Below, piece after piece: positions 9,641-18,056 of a DNA stretch of 64,000 nucleotides. This DNA is from Micromonospora rhizosphaerae (GTDB taxonomy: Bacteria > Actinomycetota > Actinomycetes > Mycobacteriales > Micromonosporaceae). How positions within the stretch are numbered: the first letter of the stretch is position 1; each line of letters starts with the position of its first letter. The translations under genes were made by a program, and so were the position numbers. Under the pieces are notes generated by a model. It was not told where the DNA came from and did not search any database. It saw only the letters and a program-made list of their open reading frames with translations. The DNA is taken from contig NZ_FMHV01000002.1 of NCBI RefSeq assembly GCF_900091465.1, positions 4,154,001 to 4,218,000 of the forward strand. Direction: 5' to 3'.

Positions 9641-10645
9641 TCATCCGAGGTAGGTGAAAGGATACGGAGGGGAAAGCTGGTGCGCTCCGGGGTTGAACGT
9701 CAGCGTCACCGCTCCCGAAGTGTCGGTCGGGGGTGTCACGAAGTAATACCCACCATCCTCGTAAGACAGTGTCACGGGCTCGTCACCCACGTAGAGCTGA
9801 TGTTCAAGCCAGAAGCCGTCGCCAAACAGACGGACCTTGGTCCCGCCGGCCGTCGGCCCGCTACGTGGGGCGAACCCGTCGAACCGGTAGGGGCAGGCGG
9901 TAGTCCGGGCAGGGGGGTCGATCACCCTGACCTGCTCCGTGGGATGTTCACCGTGGGCCGCGAGCAGGGCGGTTACCAAGCGTCGGACGGCGGCGTTCAT
10001 GCAATGCTCGGTGTCCGGCGGTGGCGCCGAGGCGAGGTGCGCCGAGGCATCCGCCCAGTCGGACATCGAGTTGCTGCGGACCGCCAAGCAGGCGTGTCCG
10101 GCCGCCAGGTACAACTCCTTCTCCTCCTGCGTTGCCGAGCTGAAGTTCTGGTCAATGCGCACGTCCCTGATCACTCCGTCACAGTTTCTTTCTTGCAACC
10201 GCGCGTAAGCAGTGAGCGGCTGTCCCGGCGAACCGACATCGGCCGGTCCAAAGGGCACCCAGCTGACAGGCGTGGGAGTTGCCCGCGTTGACGGTGCGCC
10301 GGTACCTGGTTTTCCGCCGGTGCTGCTCCCCGGGCCAAGTCGGCTTGGACTCGGGCGGGCCGAGGTGACCGGCCGTCGGCCGCTGCTGGGCGTTACTCCG
10401 GGTTGCGCGGAAGGGGGACGGGTGACCGAGGGGGAGTTGCTGGCGGGGGGCCCCGTTTCGGCTGATCCGATGGCGGAGGGGGCCGGAGGTCGTACGACGA
10501 GCAGGCCAGCCAACGCCGCAAGGAGGACCATTGCCGCGGCTGCGGCGAAGGTTGACATGGGGTGTTGTTTCATCCATGTGCCCATGGACTGCTCCGCTCG
10601 AGCCGCAGCAGACGTTCTGACACCATCGTAAGCGCCCGACGCCAT
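9641..10645 (-). CDS. Membrane-anchored protein with C-terminal IPT/TIG-like domain
   Basis: ATG at 10645 gives 334 aa. A second ATG at residue 21 (MGTWMKQHP) may be the true start, since no strong ribosome site precedes the first. One transmembrane helix (about residues 31-50, TFAAAAAMVLLAALAGLLVV) is followed by a long Pro/Ser/Thr linker, a helical middle segment and a C-terminal beta domain (GFAPRSGPTAGGTKVRLFGDGF ending in PYPFTYLG) that has the typical IPT/TIG opening 'P-x-x-G-P-x-x-G-G-T'. IPT domains mediate extracellular binding. It is the first gene of a two-gene unit with 8677-9636. Confidence 0.7.
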   Translation of the reverse strand: MASGAYDGVRTSAAARAEQSMGTWMKQHPMSTFAAAAAMVLLAALAGLLVVRPPAPSAIGSAETGPPASNSPSVTRPPSAQPGVTPSSGRRPVTSARPSPSRLGPGSSTGGKPGTGAPSTRATPTPVSWVPFGPADVGSPGQPLTAYARLQERNCDGVIRDVRIDQNFSSATQEEKELYLAAGHACLAVRSNSMSDWADASAHLASAPPPDTEHCMNAAVRRLVTALLAAHGEHPTEQVRVIDPPARTTACPYRFDGFAPRSGPTAGGTKVRLFGDGFWLEHQLYVGDEPVTLSYEDGGYYFVTPPTDTSGAVTLTFNPGAHQLSPPYPFTYLG

Positions 10646-10868
10646 AGAGTTTCTTCTCGATGTGCGCTGGGGTCATGATCCCCGCAGGGAGTAGAGTGTC
10701 CCCGCCACAACCCGCGATAGCAGTCTGCTCTGGACGCCAGGCCGAATGGCGCAGCCCGGCAGAAGCGGAAGTCAGGGCGCCGGCGACGGTCTGGTCGACC
10801 TCCTTCGCGGCGGCCTCGGCGACGACGAACACGTGGGGCGAGCTGCGGCTCCGGCGGAAGACCTCCGA

Positions 10869-10890
10869 CTAGGACGTGTCCTGTCGATCA
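10869..10890 (+). repeat. Left outer terminal inverted repeat (IS5-type end)
   Basis: A CTAG followed by an 18-base arm (GACGTGTCCTGTCGATCA) matches the inverted complement of 12990-13011 at 19 of 22 positions and resembles the ends of the IS element at 11629-12475. It lies exactly upstream of the gene at 10994-11632 and could be the solo end of an older IS copy or one end of a larger mobile segment. Confidence 0.6.
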
Positions 10891-10993
10891 CGTGAATGCA
10901 CACCCCAGCTGCGCGCTCGGGGCGCATCCGGGCCGGGCATCGCGCTGCCTGTGCCGCTGCAAGAGCCTTTACCTCGCGTGTCACGATTCCTCG

Positions 10994-11632
10994 GTGACGT
11001 CAGGACGGGAACAAGTCGCCCAGATCCCGTTGCGGGTGGCCGATCGATTGACCGAGCAGTTGGCGCCCGGTGGATGGCGGCGGCATCGTTTCGTGCCTGA
11101 CGATGAGGTTGCCTTCGTACGCGAGCCCGTCCACGGGGTCGTCTTCCACCTCAGCGTCAACCTCGCCGGGCGCGACGGTGTCTTGCTCAGCCCCAGCGTC
11201 GGCGTCGAACATGTCGCCGCCGCCGAGGTGCAGAGGCAACTCTTTGGTCGCACGGGCACCGTGTGTCAGGTGGGTGCAAGCATGAGGGATCTGGTCAACG
11301 ACGCGGAGACGTCCAAGGTCTCGCTGTCTCGCTGGTGGGTCGTGTTGCCGGAACAGGTGGACGACGCTGTTGCCCAGGTGGTCGCCGACCTGACGGCCTA
11401 TGGTGAGCCGTTCCTGGTCGGCAATCAAACGTTGCCGAAGGTGATCGAAGCCCTGCTCGAACGGCCGAAGTCGCAAGTCGAGTACGGATCTCTGGCTGTC
11501 TGTCTGGCGCTGTTGGGCGACATGCCCGAGGCTCGCGCCATGCTGGCGAAGTTCGGCGCGGTTCGCCGGGTCTTCGCGGGAGGCATGACCGAGACATTCA
11601 TCCACAACTTCACCGAGCGGTTCGGCAACTAG
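10994..11632 (+). CDS. Hypothetical protein, 3' end reshaped by IS insertion
   Basis: I start this at GTG 10994 (VTSGREQVAQIPLRV), where protein-like sequence begins. An earlier in-frame ATG at 10892 would add 34 Cys/Arg-rich residues that look non-coding, and neither has a good ribosome site. The 212-aa product has no recognised domain. It contains a basic stretch (GGWRRHRF), then mixed alpha/beta sequence with WWVVLPEQVDDAV and a helical C-terminus. The TAG stop is part of the CTAG at the left end of the inserted IS element, so the original C-terminus may have been longer. It lies wholly within the outer inverted-repeat pair. Confidence 0.55.
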   Translation: MTSGREQVAQIPLRVADRLTEQLAPGGWRRHRFVPDDEVAFVREPVHGVVFHLSVNLAGRDGVLLSPSVGVEHVAAAEVQRQLFGRTGTVCQVGASMRDLVNDAETSKVSLSRWWVVLPEQVDDAVAQVVADLTAYGEPFLVGNQTLPKVIEALLERPKSQVEYGSLAVCLALLGDMPEARAMLAKFGAVRRVFAGGMTETFIHNFTERFGN

Positions 11633-12475
11633 GGATCCAGCCCCGATCATGGAAGCCAGATGATCGCGGCGATCAGGACGAGGCTGGCCCGGTAGAGCGA
11701 TGCCCGTTTGGCGTATCGGGTGGCCAGGTCACGCCACTGCTTGAGCCGGTTGAAGCACCGTTCCACGACGTTGCGCTTGCGGTAGGTCACCTTGTCGAAG
11801 GCTGGTGGCCTGCCGCCGGCGCTGCCCTTGGCGGCCCGGCGGGCGACCTGGTCCGAGCGTTCGGGGATGACGTGGCGGATGCCGCGTTGTCGCAAGGCCC
11901 GCCGGGTGGAGTCGTGGGCGTAGCCCTTATCGGCGATCAGCATGTCGGGACGCTTGCGGGGCCGGCCCGGTCCGGGTTGGTTGACGCGAATCTGGTCCAG
12001 CAGTGCCAGCAGTTGAGGGTTGTCACCGGCCTGGCCTGGCGTGAGCAGGATCGACAACGGTCGGCGTCGACGGCGAGGTGGATCTTCGTGCTCAGCCCAC
12101 CTCTGGATCGGCCGATGGCCTCACCATCTTGCGCACCAGGCGTCGCCGGACTTGTCGGGGAGCCCCTTTTGCGGGCGCCAGCAGCATGCTGATGCGCCCG
12201 CACGATCGACGAGTCAACGCTGACCGTCCACTGCACCGGTGTGCCATCGTCATGCACCTGCGCCGCGGCCAGGATCCGATCCCACGTACCGTCCGCAGCT
12301 TCCACAGAATCGCGTTGATGACCTGCTGGTGATCCCGCCGCCGCCCACGAGCAACACCCGGCTCGGGTAACAGCGGAGCGATCACCGCCCACGCCTCATC
12401 GGTCAAGTCACCACGACGCACCGGCGGCACATCGTCAACGATCAACCATTACAAGATCGACAGGGCGCGCCCTAG
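11629..12475 (-). mobile_element. Decayed IS5-family insertion sequence
   Basis: An 847-bp element is bounded by CTAG at both ends (11629-11632 and 12472-12475) with related terminal sequences: right end GATCGACAGGGCGCGCC before CTAG, left end GGATCCAGCCCCGATC after CTAG. The CTAG may be the target duplication. It encodes a broken DDE transposase on the minus strand. The element is shorter than I would expect for the family because of the internal deletion described for the transposase. Confidence 0.8.
11647..12445 (-). pseudogene. IS5-family DDE transposase, broken by two lesions
   Basis: Transposase sequence is spread over three frames. The N-terminal part (DLTDEAWAVIAPLLPEPG ... VINAILWKLRT) begins at a TTG near 12445. 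The middle part (ADGTWDRILAAAQVHDDG ... STKIHLAVDA) is in a second frame. The C-terminal part (LTPGQAGDNPQLLALLD ... NVVERCFNRLKQWRDLATRY, ending IIWLP) is in a third. The segment normally found between KLRT and the ADGTW stretch (about 25 residues in relatives) is absent; the junction reads GGAAGCTGCGGACGG, which fits both flanks, so the deletion probably used this short repeat. A second frameshift lies near 12060. The C-terminal catalytic E region (N-x-x-E-R-x-F-N-R) survives, but no intact enzyme can be made. Confidence 0.85.
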
Positions 12476-12490
12476 TCGATGGCCTTCGAG

Positions 12491-12859
12491 CTACTGCGCG
12501 GGCGGCTCGCCGTACCGCTTGATGTGTTCGGCCCAATCACGCGCGACCGCCTTTGCCTGGGCGCGACGCATCGGTGGAGTGCGGTGCATTTGAATGTTGC
12601 CCTCAGGGTCGTCGGGCACATAGGCGATCACTGGCCATCTGTTCGTTACGGCGCGCCACGGCCACACCACCAGCGTCGCGAGCAGCGCGCTCACCACGTT
12701 CAGCATGTCGAAGAGCTCACGGTCTCGTGGGCCGAACGGCTCGTAGTGGTACCAGGGCGCCCGCCACGGCGCGCGCGGGACTGGCCGCCATGCGAGGCGC
12801 TGCCGGCCTACCCGCCACGGGATCCATTCGCCCGTCGGTGACCGCGTGAACACCAACAC
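12491..12859 (-). CDS. Small hypothetical protein
   Basis: The 122-aa product runs from GTG at 12859 (VLVFTRSPTGEWIPWRVG). It has a Trp/Pro/Arg-rich N-terminal half, one hydrophobic stretch (LNVVSALLATLVVWPW) that could be a membrane segment, and a charged C-terminus. The reading frame stays open upstream with plausible protein sequence (GIDRHQAHEVVRLCQHDG) as far as the right outer inverted repeat, but no start codon is present there. The gene may therefore have lost its true 5' end. Family unknown. Confidence 0.5.
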   Translation of the reverse strand: MLVFTRSPTGEWIPWRVGRQRLAWRPVPRAPWRAPWYHYEPFGPRDRELFDMLNVVSALLATLVVWPWRAVTNRWPVIAYVPDDPEGNIQMHRTPPMRRAQAKAVARDWAEHIKRYGEPPAQ

Positions 12860-12989
12860 GCCGTCATGTTGACACAGACGTACAACCTCGTGAGCCTGAT
12901 GACGATCAATGCCTGGGTGATGGAAGCCCGCCGAGCGGACGGGACTATCGTCCCGACCACCAAGGCATAGCGGATCATCAACCCCTACA

Positions 12990-13011
12990 TGATCGGCAGG
13001 ACACTCCCTAG
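12990..13011 (-). repeat. Right outer terminal inverted repeat (IS5-type end)
   Basis: The arm GATCGGCAGGACACTCC followed by CTAG (13008-13011) is the inverted partner of 10869-10890 (19 of 22 positions). Read leftward, its continuation (TGTA, then GGTTGAT) also matches the transposase-start end of the IS at 12475, so it belongs to the same element family. It marks the right limit of a 2143-bp segment. Confidence 0.6.
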
Positions 13012-13068
13012 GCCCGGCACTGCTTCGACGATGTCACCCGGCAATATCCGTACCGGTGGGCGTGGCGT

Positions 13069-13575
13069 TCACACTTGATGCCCGTCATGATCGTCTCGCT
13101 CGCGGGCCACGCTGAGCAGTTGCTCGAGGGCTTCCCGCTGCCGACCGGTTGCCGTGGCGAGCGCCCCGAGCGGGTCTGGGTTCCCGCGCCGGGCGATGTC
13201 ATCGAACACGGTGAGCAGGTCGGACTCGAAGCCAGCCGCCGTCGCGCCCCGAACCTGGGCGAGCTCGGTAAGCCGTCCCTCGATGTAGCGCCGCACCATC
13301 ACCTGGTACGCCCCGACGCTCGGCAGCACGTGGAACTCGGCCACCATGTCGTCGACCTGCCGTCCCATCCGATGCAGGACCGCCGACGTGACGCCGCGCT
13401 CGCGGACCTCGGGCGCCGCTTTGTCGGCGACGCGGATGACGACCTCGTCCGGCCCGGTGATGGCGGTCGACGCGACGCCGGTGCGCCACCGCGCCGTGAT
13501 GACGCAGCCCTCGTCCTCGCGGGACAGCTCAACGTCCCGGTCGGACGCCGCGCGATCGCGATTCTCCTGGGACAT
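13069..13575 (-). CDS. Hypothetical protein
   Basis: ATG at 13575 is preferred because AGAAAGG lies six bases upstream; an in-frame start seven codons earlier lacks this. The 168-aa soluble protein (MSQENRDRAASDRDVELSRE) has a short beta-rich N-terminal part (GCVITARWRTGVASTAI) and a long helical remainder with the segment LHRMGRQVDDMVAEFHVLP. There is no signal peptide or membrane segment and I do not recognise a family. The next gene on this strand starts 494 bases upstream with a non-overlapping spacer, so they are probably separate units. Confidence 0.65.
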   Translation of the reverse strand: MSQENRDRAASDRDVELSREDEGCVITARWRTGVASTAITGPDEVVIRVADKAAPEVRERGVTSAVLHRMGRQVDDMVAEFHVLPSVGAYQVMVRRYIEGRLTELAQVRGATAAGFESDLLTVFDDIARRGNPDPLGALATATGRQREALEQLLSVARERDDHDGHQV

Positions 13576-13690
13576 GCATACCTTTCTTTCCGGCACCTTT
13601 GGGCGCCTGTTGCGCTGCCGCGGTGGCGGCCGCTGCCGTACCTGTTGCCCGTCCGGCTTTGGCCAGGGGTCAGGGAGTCGAGGGCAGGCG

Positions 13691-14197
13691 TCAGGGAGTC
13701 GGCGTCGGCGTGGCCGCGCCCAGGACGCTGCCGAAGAAGACCATGAACGTGAAGGCGATCATCGGGGCGACGAAGACGTAGCCCAGGACGAGACCGGCGA
13801 CCGCCATGCCGTGCCCCGACCGCGTGCCGTCCCGGGTCTCCCGCAGGGCGAGGTGGCCGAGAACGACGGCCAGGATGCAGGGCAGCCCGAACAGGCACCA
13901 GCCGCCGAGCACGCCGAGAATCCCGAGCACCAGCGACGCCGTCGCCATGCCCGACGTCAGCGGCGGCTGCCCGGCGACCCGCTGCCCGCCCTCCGGGTAG
14001 CCGCCGGCCCGGTAGGGCATCGCCGAGACCGGCGGGTAGGGGCCAGGAACGCCGGACATCGGCGGGTAGGGCCTCGGAACGCCGGACACCGGCGGGTACG
14101 GCCCCTCGACACCGGCGGCCGGCGGGTACGGCCCCGGGATGCCGGAGACCGGCGGCTGCGGGCGGGTGGCATCGGGGCCAGGCTGCGGGTACGTCAT
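13691..14197 (-). CDS. DUF4190-type membrane protein with proline-rich repeats
   Basis: ATG at 14197 overlaps the stop of the upstream gene (ATGA). The 168-aa product begins with a proline-rich tail built from degenerate ten-residue units (PYPPVSGVPR, PYPPMSGVPG, PYPPAAGVEG). DUF4190 follows: two hydrophobic helices (TASLVLGILGVLGGWCLFGL and LVLGYVFVAPMIAFTFMVFF) around a short loop (LALRETRDGTRSGHGMAVAG). DUF4190 proteins are small bitopic or polytopic membrane proteins of unknown role. Its overlap with the helical 134-aa gene and ATPase upstream ties it to that operon, though it may simply be a passenger. Confidence 0.8.
   Translation of the reverse strand: MTYPQPGPDATRPQPPVSGIPGPYPPAAGVEGPYPPVSGVPRPYPPMSGVPGPYPPVSAMPYRAGGYPEGGQRVAGQPPLTSGMATASLVLGILGVLGGWCLFGLPCILAVVLGHLALRETRDGTRSGHGMAVAGLVLGYVFVAPMIAFTFMVFFGSVLGAATPTPTP
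14031..14150. repeat. Four tandem 30-bp units inside a coding region
   Basis: Four consecutive 30-base units start with GGCGGGTASG and end with CCGG(A/C)(C/G)(A/G)(C/T)C. They encode the proline-rich ten-residue units of the DUF4190 protein on the minus strand. There are no spacers, so this is not a CRISPR array. Confidence 0.85.
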
Positions 14198-14598
14198 CGT
14201 TCGGGTTCCGTTCTTCCGTCGAGTTGGGTGAGCAGGACGCTCACCTCGGTGTGCAGGCGACGCAGCTCCGCGGCCGTCGGCGCCAGCTCGTAGCAGTGGT
14301 GGTGGGCGGCGGCCGACAGGGTCGCCCAGGTGAAGGCGATGCGGCGGGCGACGCCCACGCCCGGCCCGAGCCGCCCGCGCAGCATCAGCTGCTTTGCCCG
14401 GCCCTGCCGGCACGCGGCCACGGTCGGCTTGACCCGCCGCCAGTACGCGTCGATGCCGCCCTCGAGCGCGAGCCGGATCAGGCAGGCGCACGCCCGCGGC
14501 CACCAGCCGGCGGTCACCGCCGATGCGCCGAACGCGCCGGCGCCGCGCAGCAGCTGGTCGGCCGCCGCCAGGCAGCGCTGCGGCGTCGGCGCGGTCAC
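14194..14598 (-). CDS. Small all-helical protein coupled to SMC-like ATPase (HEPN-like?)
   Basis: A GTG start at 14598 overlaps the ATPase stop (GTGA), so the two are co-translated. The 134-aa product is predicted by eye to be helical, with ACLIRLALEGGIDAYWRRVK in the middle and a conserved-looking HHHCYELAPTAAELRRLHTE near the end. The R-x(n)-H spacing and the coupling to an ATPase recall HEPN-type RNase or adaptor proteins, but I cannot confirm the catalytic R-x4-6-H motif. It is sandwiched between the ATPase and the DUF4190 gene with overlaps on both sides, which argues for a joint function with the ATPase. Confidence 0.7.
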   Translation of the reverse strand: MTAPTPQRCLAAADQLLRGAGAFGASAVTAGWWPRACACLIRLALEGGIDAYWRRVKPTVAACRQGRAKQLMLRGRLGPGVGVARRIAFTWATLSAAAHHHCYELAPTAAELRRLHTEVSVLLTQLDGRTEPER

Positions 14599-17087
14599 GA
14601 CCGGACCTCCGCGCCACTCCGAGGCGCGGGCACGACAGCGGTGCGAACCAGCATCCCGGCCACGAGCTCCGCGAGGTGGCGGGCGTCCGCGACCAGGCCG
14701 GGCAGGTCCGCCAGGTACGCCCCGTGCACGCCCTCCTTGCACGCCTTGTACGCGCCCACCGCCCGCGACCCGTGCTTGCGACTCAGATAGCCGAGCACGT
14801 CACCGCCCCGGCCGGCGTCGTCGAACAGCGCCAACGCGAAGACCGTGGTCAACCGCCGGGAAGCGTCCACAATCGCCGCCTCGATCTCGTCGTGCGGCAC
14901 GCCGCGGGCCACCCGCCGCCACACGATCCGGTGGCAGGCCGCCTCCAGCGCCGAGCGGCACAGCTCCGCCACCACCGGACCGCGTACCTCGGCGGCGATC
15001 TCCTCGTTGCGCGACAGCGCATGCGCGTCGTCCAGGTGGCGGGTCACCGGGTCGGAGCCCGGCCGCAGGGTCACCACCGACCGCTCGGCGCGGGTCACCT
15101 CTACGATGCGGCACTGACCGAGGTCGAGCCGGCCGAGCGCGTCGGGCAGCCGGGTGTCGTGGGTGAAGACCACCACCTGCCGCTGCTCGGCCAGCTCGGC
15201 GAGCACCCGGGCCAGCCCGTCCACCTTGGCCGGGTCCATGCTCTGCACCGGGTCGTCGACCACGATGAACCGGAACGGGCTCTCCGGCGCGCAGCCGCGC
15301 GGCAGGAACGTCGCCAGCCCGAGGGCGTGCATCTCGCCCTGGCTCATCACGCCGAGCGCGGTGCCGTTGTCGGTGCCGTCGACGCTGACCGGGATCTCCA
15401 CCCGCCGGCGCGTGTTGTTACCGACCAGGGTCATCGCGCCCAGCTCGACGTTGCTCTCCTGGCGCAGCTGCGCCCAGATCCGCCGCGAGTGCTCCGCGAA
15501 CGGCGCCACCCGCTGGTTGCGCAGCTCCGCCCCAGTCGCCGTCAGCCAGGCTCGCGCGGCCTTCAACCGGGCGAGGGCGCGTTCCCGCTCCGGCAGCTTC
15601 CCGGCCGTCGCGACCCAGGCCCGCAGCTCGCCGGCCGCCGCCTGCCAGCCGGTGTCGCGCTGGCGGAGCAGACCCTTCGCGTACGCCTGCGCGGCCTGCG
15701 CCGCCGCGATCACCGCCGGGTACCGCGCGGTCAGGTGATCTGCCAGCTCCTCCGGTCCGCCTGGCGCCAGCCGGAGCGCCGCCGCGGCGGCGTGCAGGCC
15801 GTCGACCGGCACCCCGACGGCTCGGCCGTCGGGCACGGCCAGGTCGTCGATCAGGTAGTGCGCCCGCTGCAGCAGCGTGGTCAGCCGCGCGGCGGCGGCC
15901 TGGGCCGCGAGCGTACGGTCGCGCAGTTCCGCCAGGGACGCGGCGGCGCTGGTCCGCCAGTCGCTGTCGAGGCTGCCGGTCGCGCAAACCGGGCACGGCC
16001 CGTCACCCCGGTCGTCGTGGTGCTCGATGGCGAGCCGGAGCAGCTCGGCGCTGAGCAGCGACGCCCGCGAACGCCCGCCGTCGCGGCGGCGCGCCTCGGC
16101 GGCGGCCTCGCGCAGCTGCCCCGCGAGCCGGGCTACCTCGTCGGCGTCGGGCAGCTGCATCGCCACCAGTCGCCGGCAGAGCAGCACGGCCTCGTCCGCG
16201 GTCGGCTCCTCCGGCTCGTCGAGGATCGCGGTCAGCGCCGCCAGGTCGGGGCGGGTCGCGGCGAGCAACGCCGCCGCCCGGCGCGCCCGGTCGTCCGGCA
16301 CCCCGGCCAGCGTGGCGGCGAGGGCGGCGCGCTGGCCGCGTACCTCCTTGATCGCGGCGTCGATGGGGCGCGCGGCGGCCATCAGCCGGCGGTCGGCGTC
16401 GGTGATCGCCTCCAGGCCGAGGATCGCGGAGATCGCGTCGAAGAGCTGGCTCTGCGTGCCGGCGGTGAGCCGGCCCAGCTCGGCGGCGGTGAGGAACGGC
16501 CGGTACAGCTCCAGCGGCCGGGCCAGCCCCAGCTCGGCGAGATCCTTGTGGCTGCCGCGCTCGCTGGTGACGGTCACCTCGGCTTCGCCGAGCTCCGCCC
16601 CGGACGGCCAGGAGCGGACCACCCGGGTCGGCGTGGCGACGCCGTCGACCCCCAGCTCGACGGCGATCCGGCACGGGTCGCCGGCGTGCAGGTTGCGCCA
16701 CCCGGTACGCCAGACGCTGCGATGGTCGACCCAGCGGGCACTGTCTCCGGTGAGAGCCAGCTCCACCGCCTCGGCGAAGCTGGACTTGCCGGAGCCGTTG
16801 CGGCCGACCACCACGGTCAGCCCGGGGCCGGGCTCGATGGCCAGGGTCCGCTCCGGGCCGACGCCGCGGAAGCCGGCGACGGTGACCGACGAGAGCCAGA
16901 TCCGCTCTCGCGGCTCGTCCGTCGCCAGGCGCTGCGGCGCCAGCGCGGTCCGCTCGCCGGCGAGCGCCGCGTCCAGGTCGGCCTCGCCGCTGAGCGCGGC
17001 GAGGACCACGTCGGCGGTGTCATCGGGTACGCGGTCGGCGGCGAGCCGGTCGAAGATCAGCTCGACCAGGGGTTCGGTGCGGTTCAT
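14595..17087 (-). CDS. SMC/RecN-like AAA ATPase with zinc-hook-type CPVC motif
   Basis: ATG at 17087 follows GGAGG; the open frame extends 64 codons upstream but those residues are not protein-like. The 830-aa protein has an ABC/SMC ATPase head split by a long helical region: Walker A GRNGSGKSS (95-103), CPVC (365-368) flanked by Ala/Leu/Arg-rich coiled-coil-like segments, signature-like MSQGEMHALG (581-590), Walker B FIVVDDP (607-613) and H-loop FTHD (641-644). The last 190 residues form a helical domain (ELCRSALEAACHRIVWRR). Such proteins act on DNA ends or RNA in repair and phage defence (compare RloC, RecN and defence ATPases). The overlapping small helical gene downstream is its probable partner. 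Confidence 0.88.
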   Translation of the reverse strand: MNRTEPLVELIFDRLAADRVPDDTADVVLAALSGEADLDAALAGERTALAPQRLATDEPRERIWLSSVTVAGFRGVGPERTLAIEPGPGLTVVVGRNGSGKSSFAEAVELALTGDSARWVDHRSVWRTGWRNLHAGDPCRIAVELGVDGVATPTRVVRSWPSGAELGEAEVTVTSERGSHKDLAELGLARPLELYRPFLTAAELGRLTAGTQSQLFDAISAILGLEAITDADRRLMAAARPIDAAIKEVRGQRAALAATLAGVPDDRARRAAALLAATRPDLAALTAILDEPEEPTADEAVLLCRRLVAMQLPDADEVARLAGQLREAAAEARRRDGGRSRASLLSAELLRLAIEHHDDRGDGPCPVCATGSLDSDWRTSAAASLAELRDRTLAAQAAAARLTTLLQRAHYLIDDLAVPDGRAVGVPVDGLHAAAAALRLAPGGPEELADHLTARYPAVIAAAQAAQAYAKGLLRQRDTGWQAAAGELRAWVATAGKLPERERALARLKAARAWLTATGAELRNQRVAPFAEHSRRIWAQLRQESNVELGAMTLVGNNTRRRVEIPVSVDGTDNGTALGVMSQGEMHALGLATFLPRGCAPESPFRFIVVDDPVQSMDPAKVDGLARVLAELAEQRQVVVFTHDTRLPDALGRLDLGQCRIVEVTRAERSVVTLRPGSDPVTRHLDDAHALSRNEEIAAEVRGPVVAELCRSALEAACHRIVWRRVARGVPHDEIEAAIVDASRRLTTVFALALFDDAGRGGDVLGYLSRKHGSRAVGAYKACKEGVHGAYLADLPGLVADARHLAELVAGMLVRTAVVPAPRSGAEVRS

Positions 17088-17208
17088 CAGGCGACCTCCG
17101 CTGTTGCGGGTGGGGGAGGGCGTGGGGTGCCGGCGGTCGCGGCTCTTACCGGCCCGCTGGCGGTGGTGGTGCGGCGATGTGAATCTGATGTCGTGGATGG
17201 ATCGGCGG

Positions 17209-18021
17209 TCAGACGGCCAGCGCGGCGTGCCAGTCGCGCAGGAACGCTTCGGCCAGGTCGTGCGCCCGGGGTCGTACATCGAACGGCTCCTCGACCCGGC
17301 GGCGCGCCATGTGCGCCAGGCTGTCGGCGGCCTCGTTCAGGGCGTGGTGGGCGTGCGCCTTGACGTGCGCGAAGGTCAGGTCCGGACGCCCGGCGACCAG
17401 CTCGGCGAGCCGGACCAGGGTGGGCTGCATGCCCGCGTGCCGAGGGCGCAGGTCGTAGCCGGCGGGCATCGCCCCGGACTCGCCGCCCTGCCAGCGGTGC
17501 AGGTACTTCAGCGCCGGCAGGCTGTCCACCAGCACCGTCATGCCGACCGGCGGGGTGTCGTACGCGGTGCAGAGGAACTCGACCGCCCGCAGCTCGCTGA
17601 CCAGGACCCGGGAGAACCCGGTCGGGTCGGTCCGTCCGGGACGGCGGCTGCGCAGGCCGTAGCGGCCGTCGCTGGCGACGTACCCGATGCCGCCGGCGCG
17701 CCCCTTCCAGCTGGCGTCGGTCGCGGCGATCAGCGGCGCGGACGTCTCCGCCCAGCGGCGGACCTGGCCGCGGCCCGGCTGGTGCTCCGGCCGGCAGGCG
17801 AGGTCGTGCCGGGTGGCGAGCTGCTCGGCGGTGTCGAGCAGCCGCCCCGCCGAGCCGAACTGGTCGTACTGGGCGGCGGTCAGCGCCACCCGGACCGCGT
17901 CGCCGACGGCCTGGCAGGTCTCGCACCGCCGCGGCCTGACGTAGGTGCGGAGGGCGAGGGCGCGGTCGTGCAGGGGAGCGGGGAGCAGGTCCAGGGCGCG
18001 GAGGAACTCATCGGGACGCAC
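17209..18021 (-). CDS. RNase H-fold protein
   Basis: GTG at 18021 is chosen for the GGAGG four bases upstream. The 270-aa protein has an N-terminal domain of about 95 residues with a CETC pair (33-36), then an RNase HI-like domain: TDAS (D102), SELRAV (E143), VDS (D166) and a closing segment HVKAHAHHALNEAADSLAH that mirrors the V-x-G-H-x-G-x(n)-N-E-x-A-D motif (D233). All four acidic positions are present, so hydrolysis of RNA in hybrids is plausible. It is separated from the ATPase by 121 bases, so co-transcription is possible but not shown. Confidence 0.8.
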   Translation of the reverse strand: MRPDEFLRALDLLPAPLHDRALALRTYVRPRRCETCQAVGDAVRVALTAAQYDQFGSAGRLLDTAEQLATRHDLACRPEHQPGRGQVRRWAETSAPLIAATDASWKGRAGGIGYVASDGRYGLRSRRPGRTDPTGFSRVLVSELRAVEFLCTAYDTPPVGMTVLVDSLPALKYLHRWQGGESGAMPAGYDLRPRHAGMQPTLVRLAELVAGRPDLTFAHVKAHAHHALNEAADSLAHMARRRVEEPFDVRPRAHDLAEAFLRDWHAALAV

Positions 18022-18056
18022 GACGCCTCCTGACGTCTCGCGAGCAGGGGAAAGAG

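Noticed and set aside
10179..10872. Short frames on both strands between the IPT/TIG gene and the left inverted repeat
   Set aside because: One minus-strand stretch (VFVVAEAAAKEVDQTVAGAL) looks faintly protein-like, but there is no start, no ribosome site and no family match, so no gene is called.
14031..14150. Tandem 30-bp repeats as a possible CRISPR
   Set aside because: The units are directly adjacent without spacers and encode a proline-rich protein segment.
14523..18033. Long plus-strand frames opposite the SMC-like ATPase and RNase H-fold genes
   Set aside because: The minus-strand frames contain all ATPase and RNase H motifs; the plus frames are low-complexity Arg/Pro/Ala sequence.
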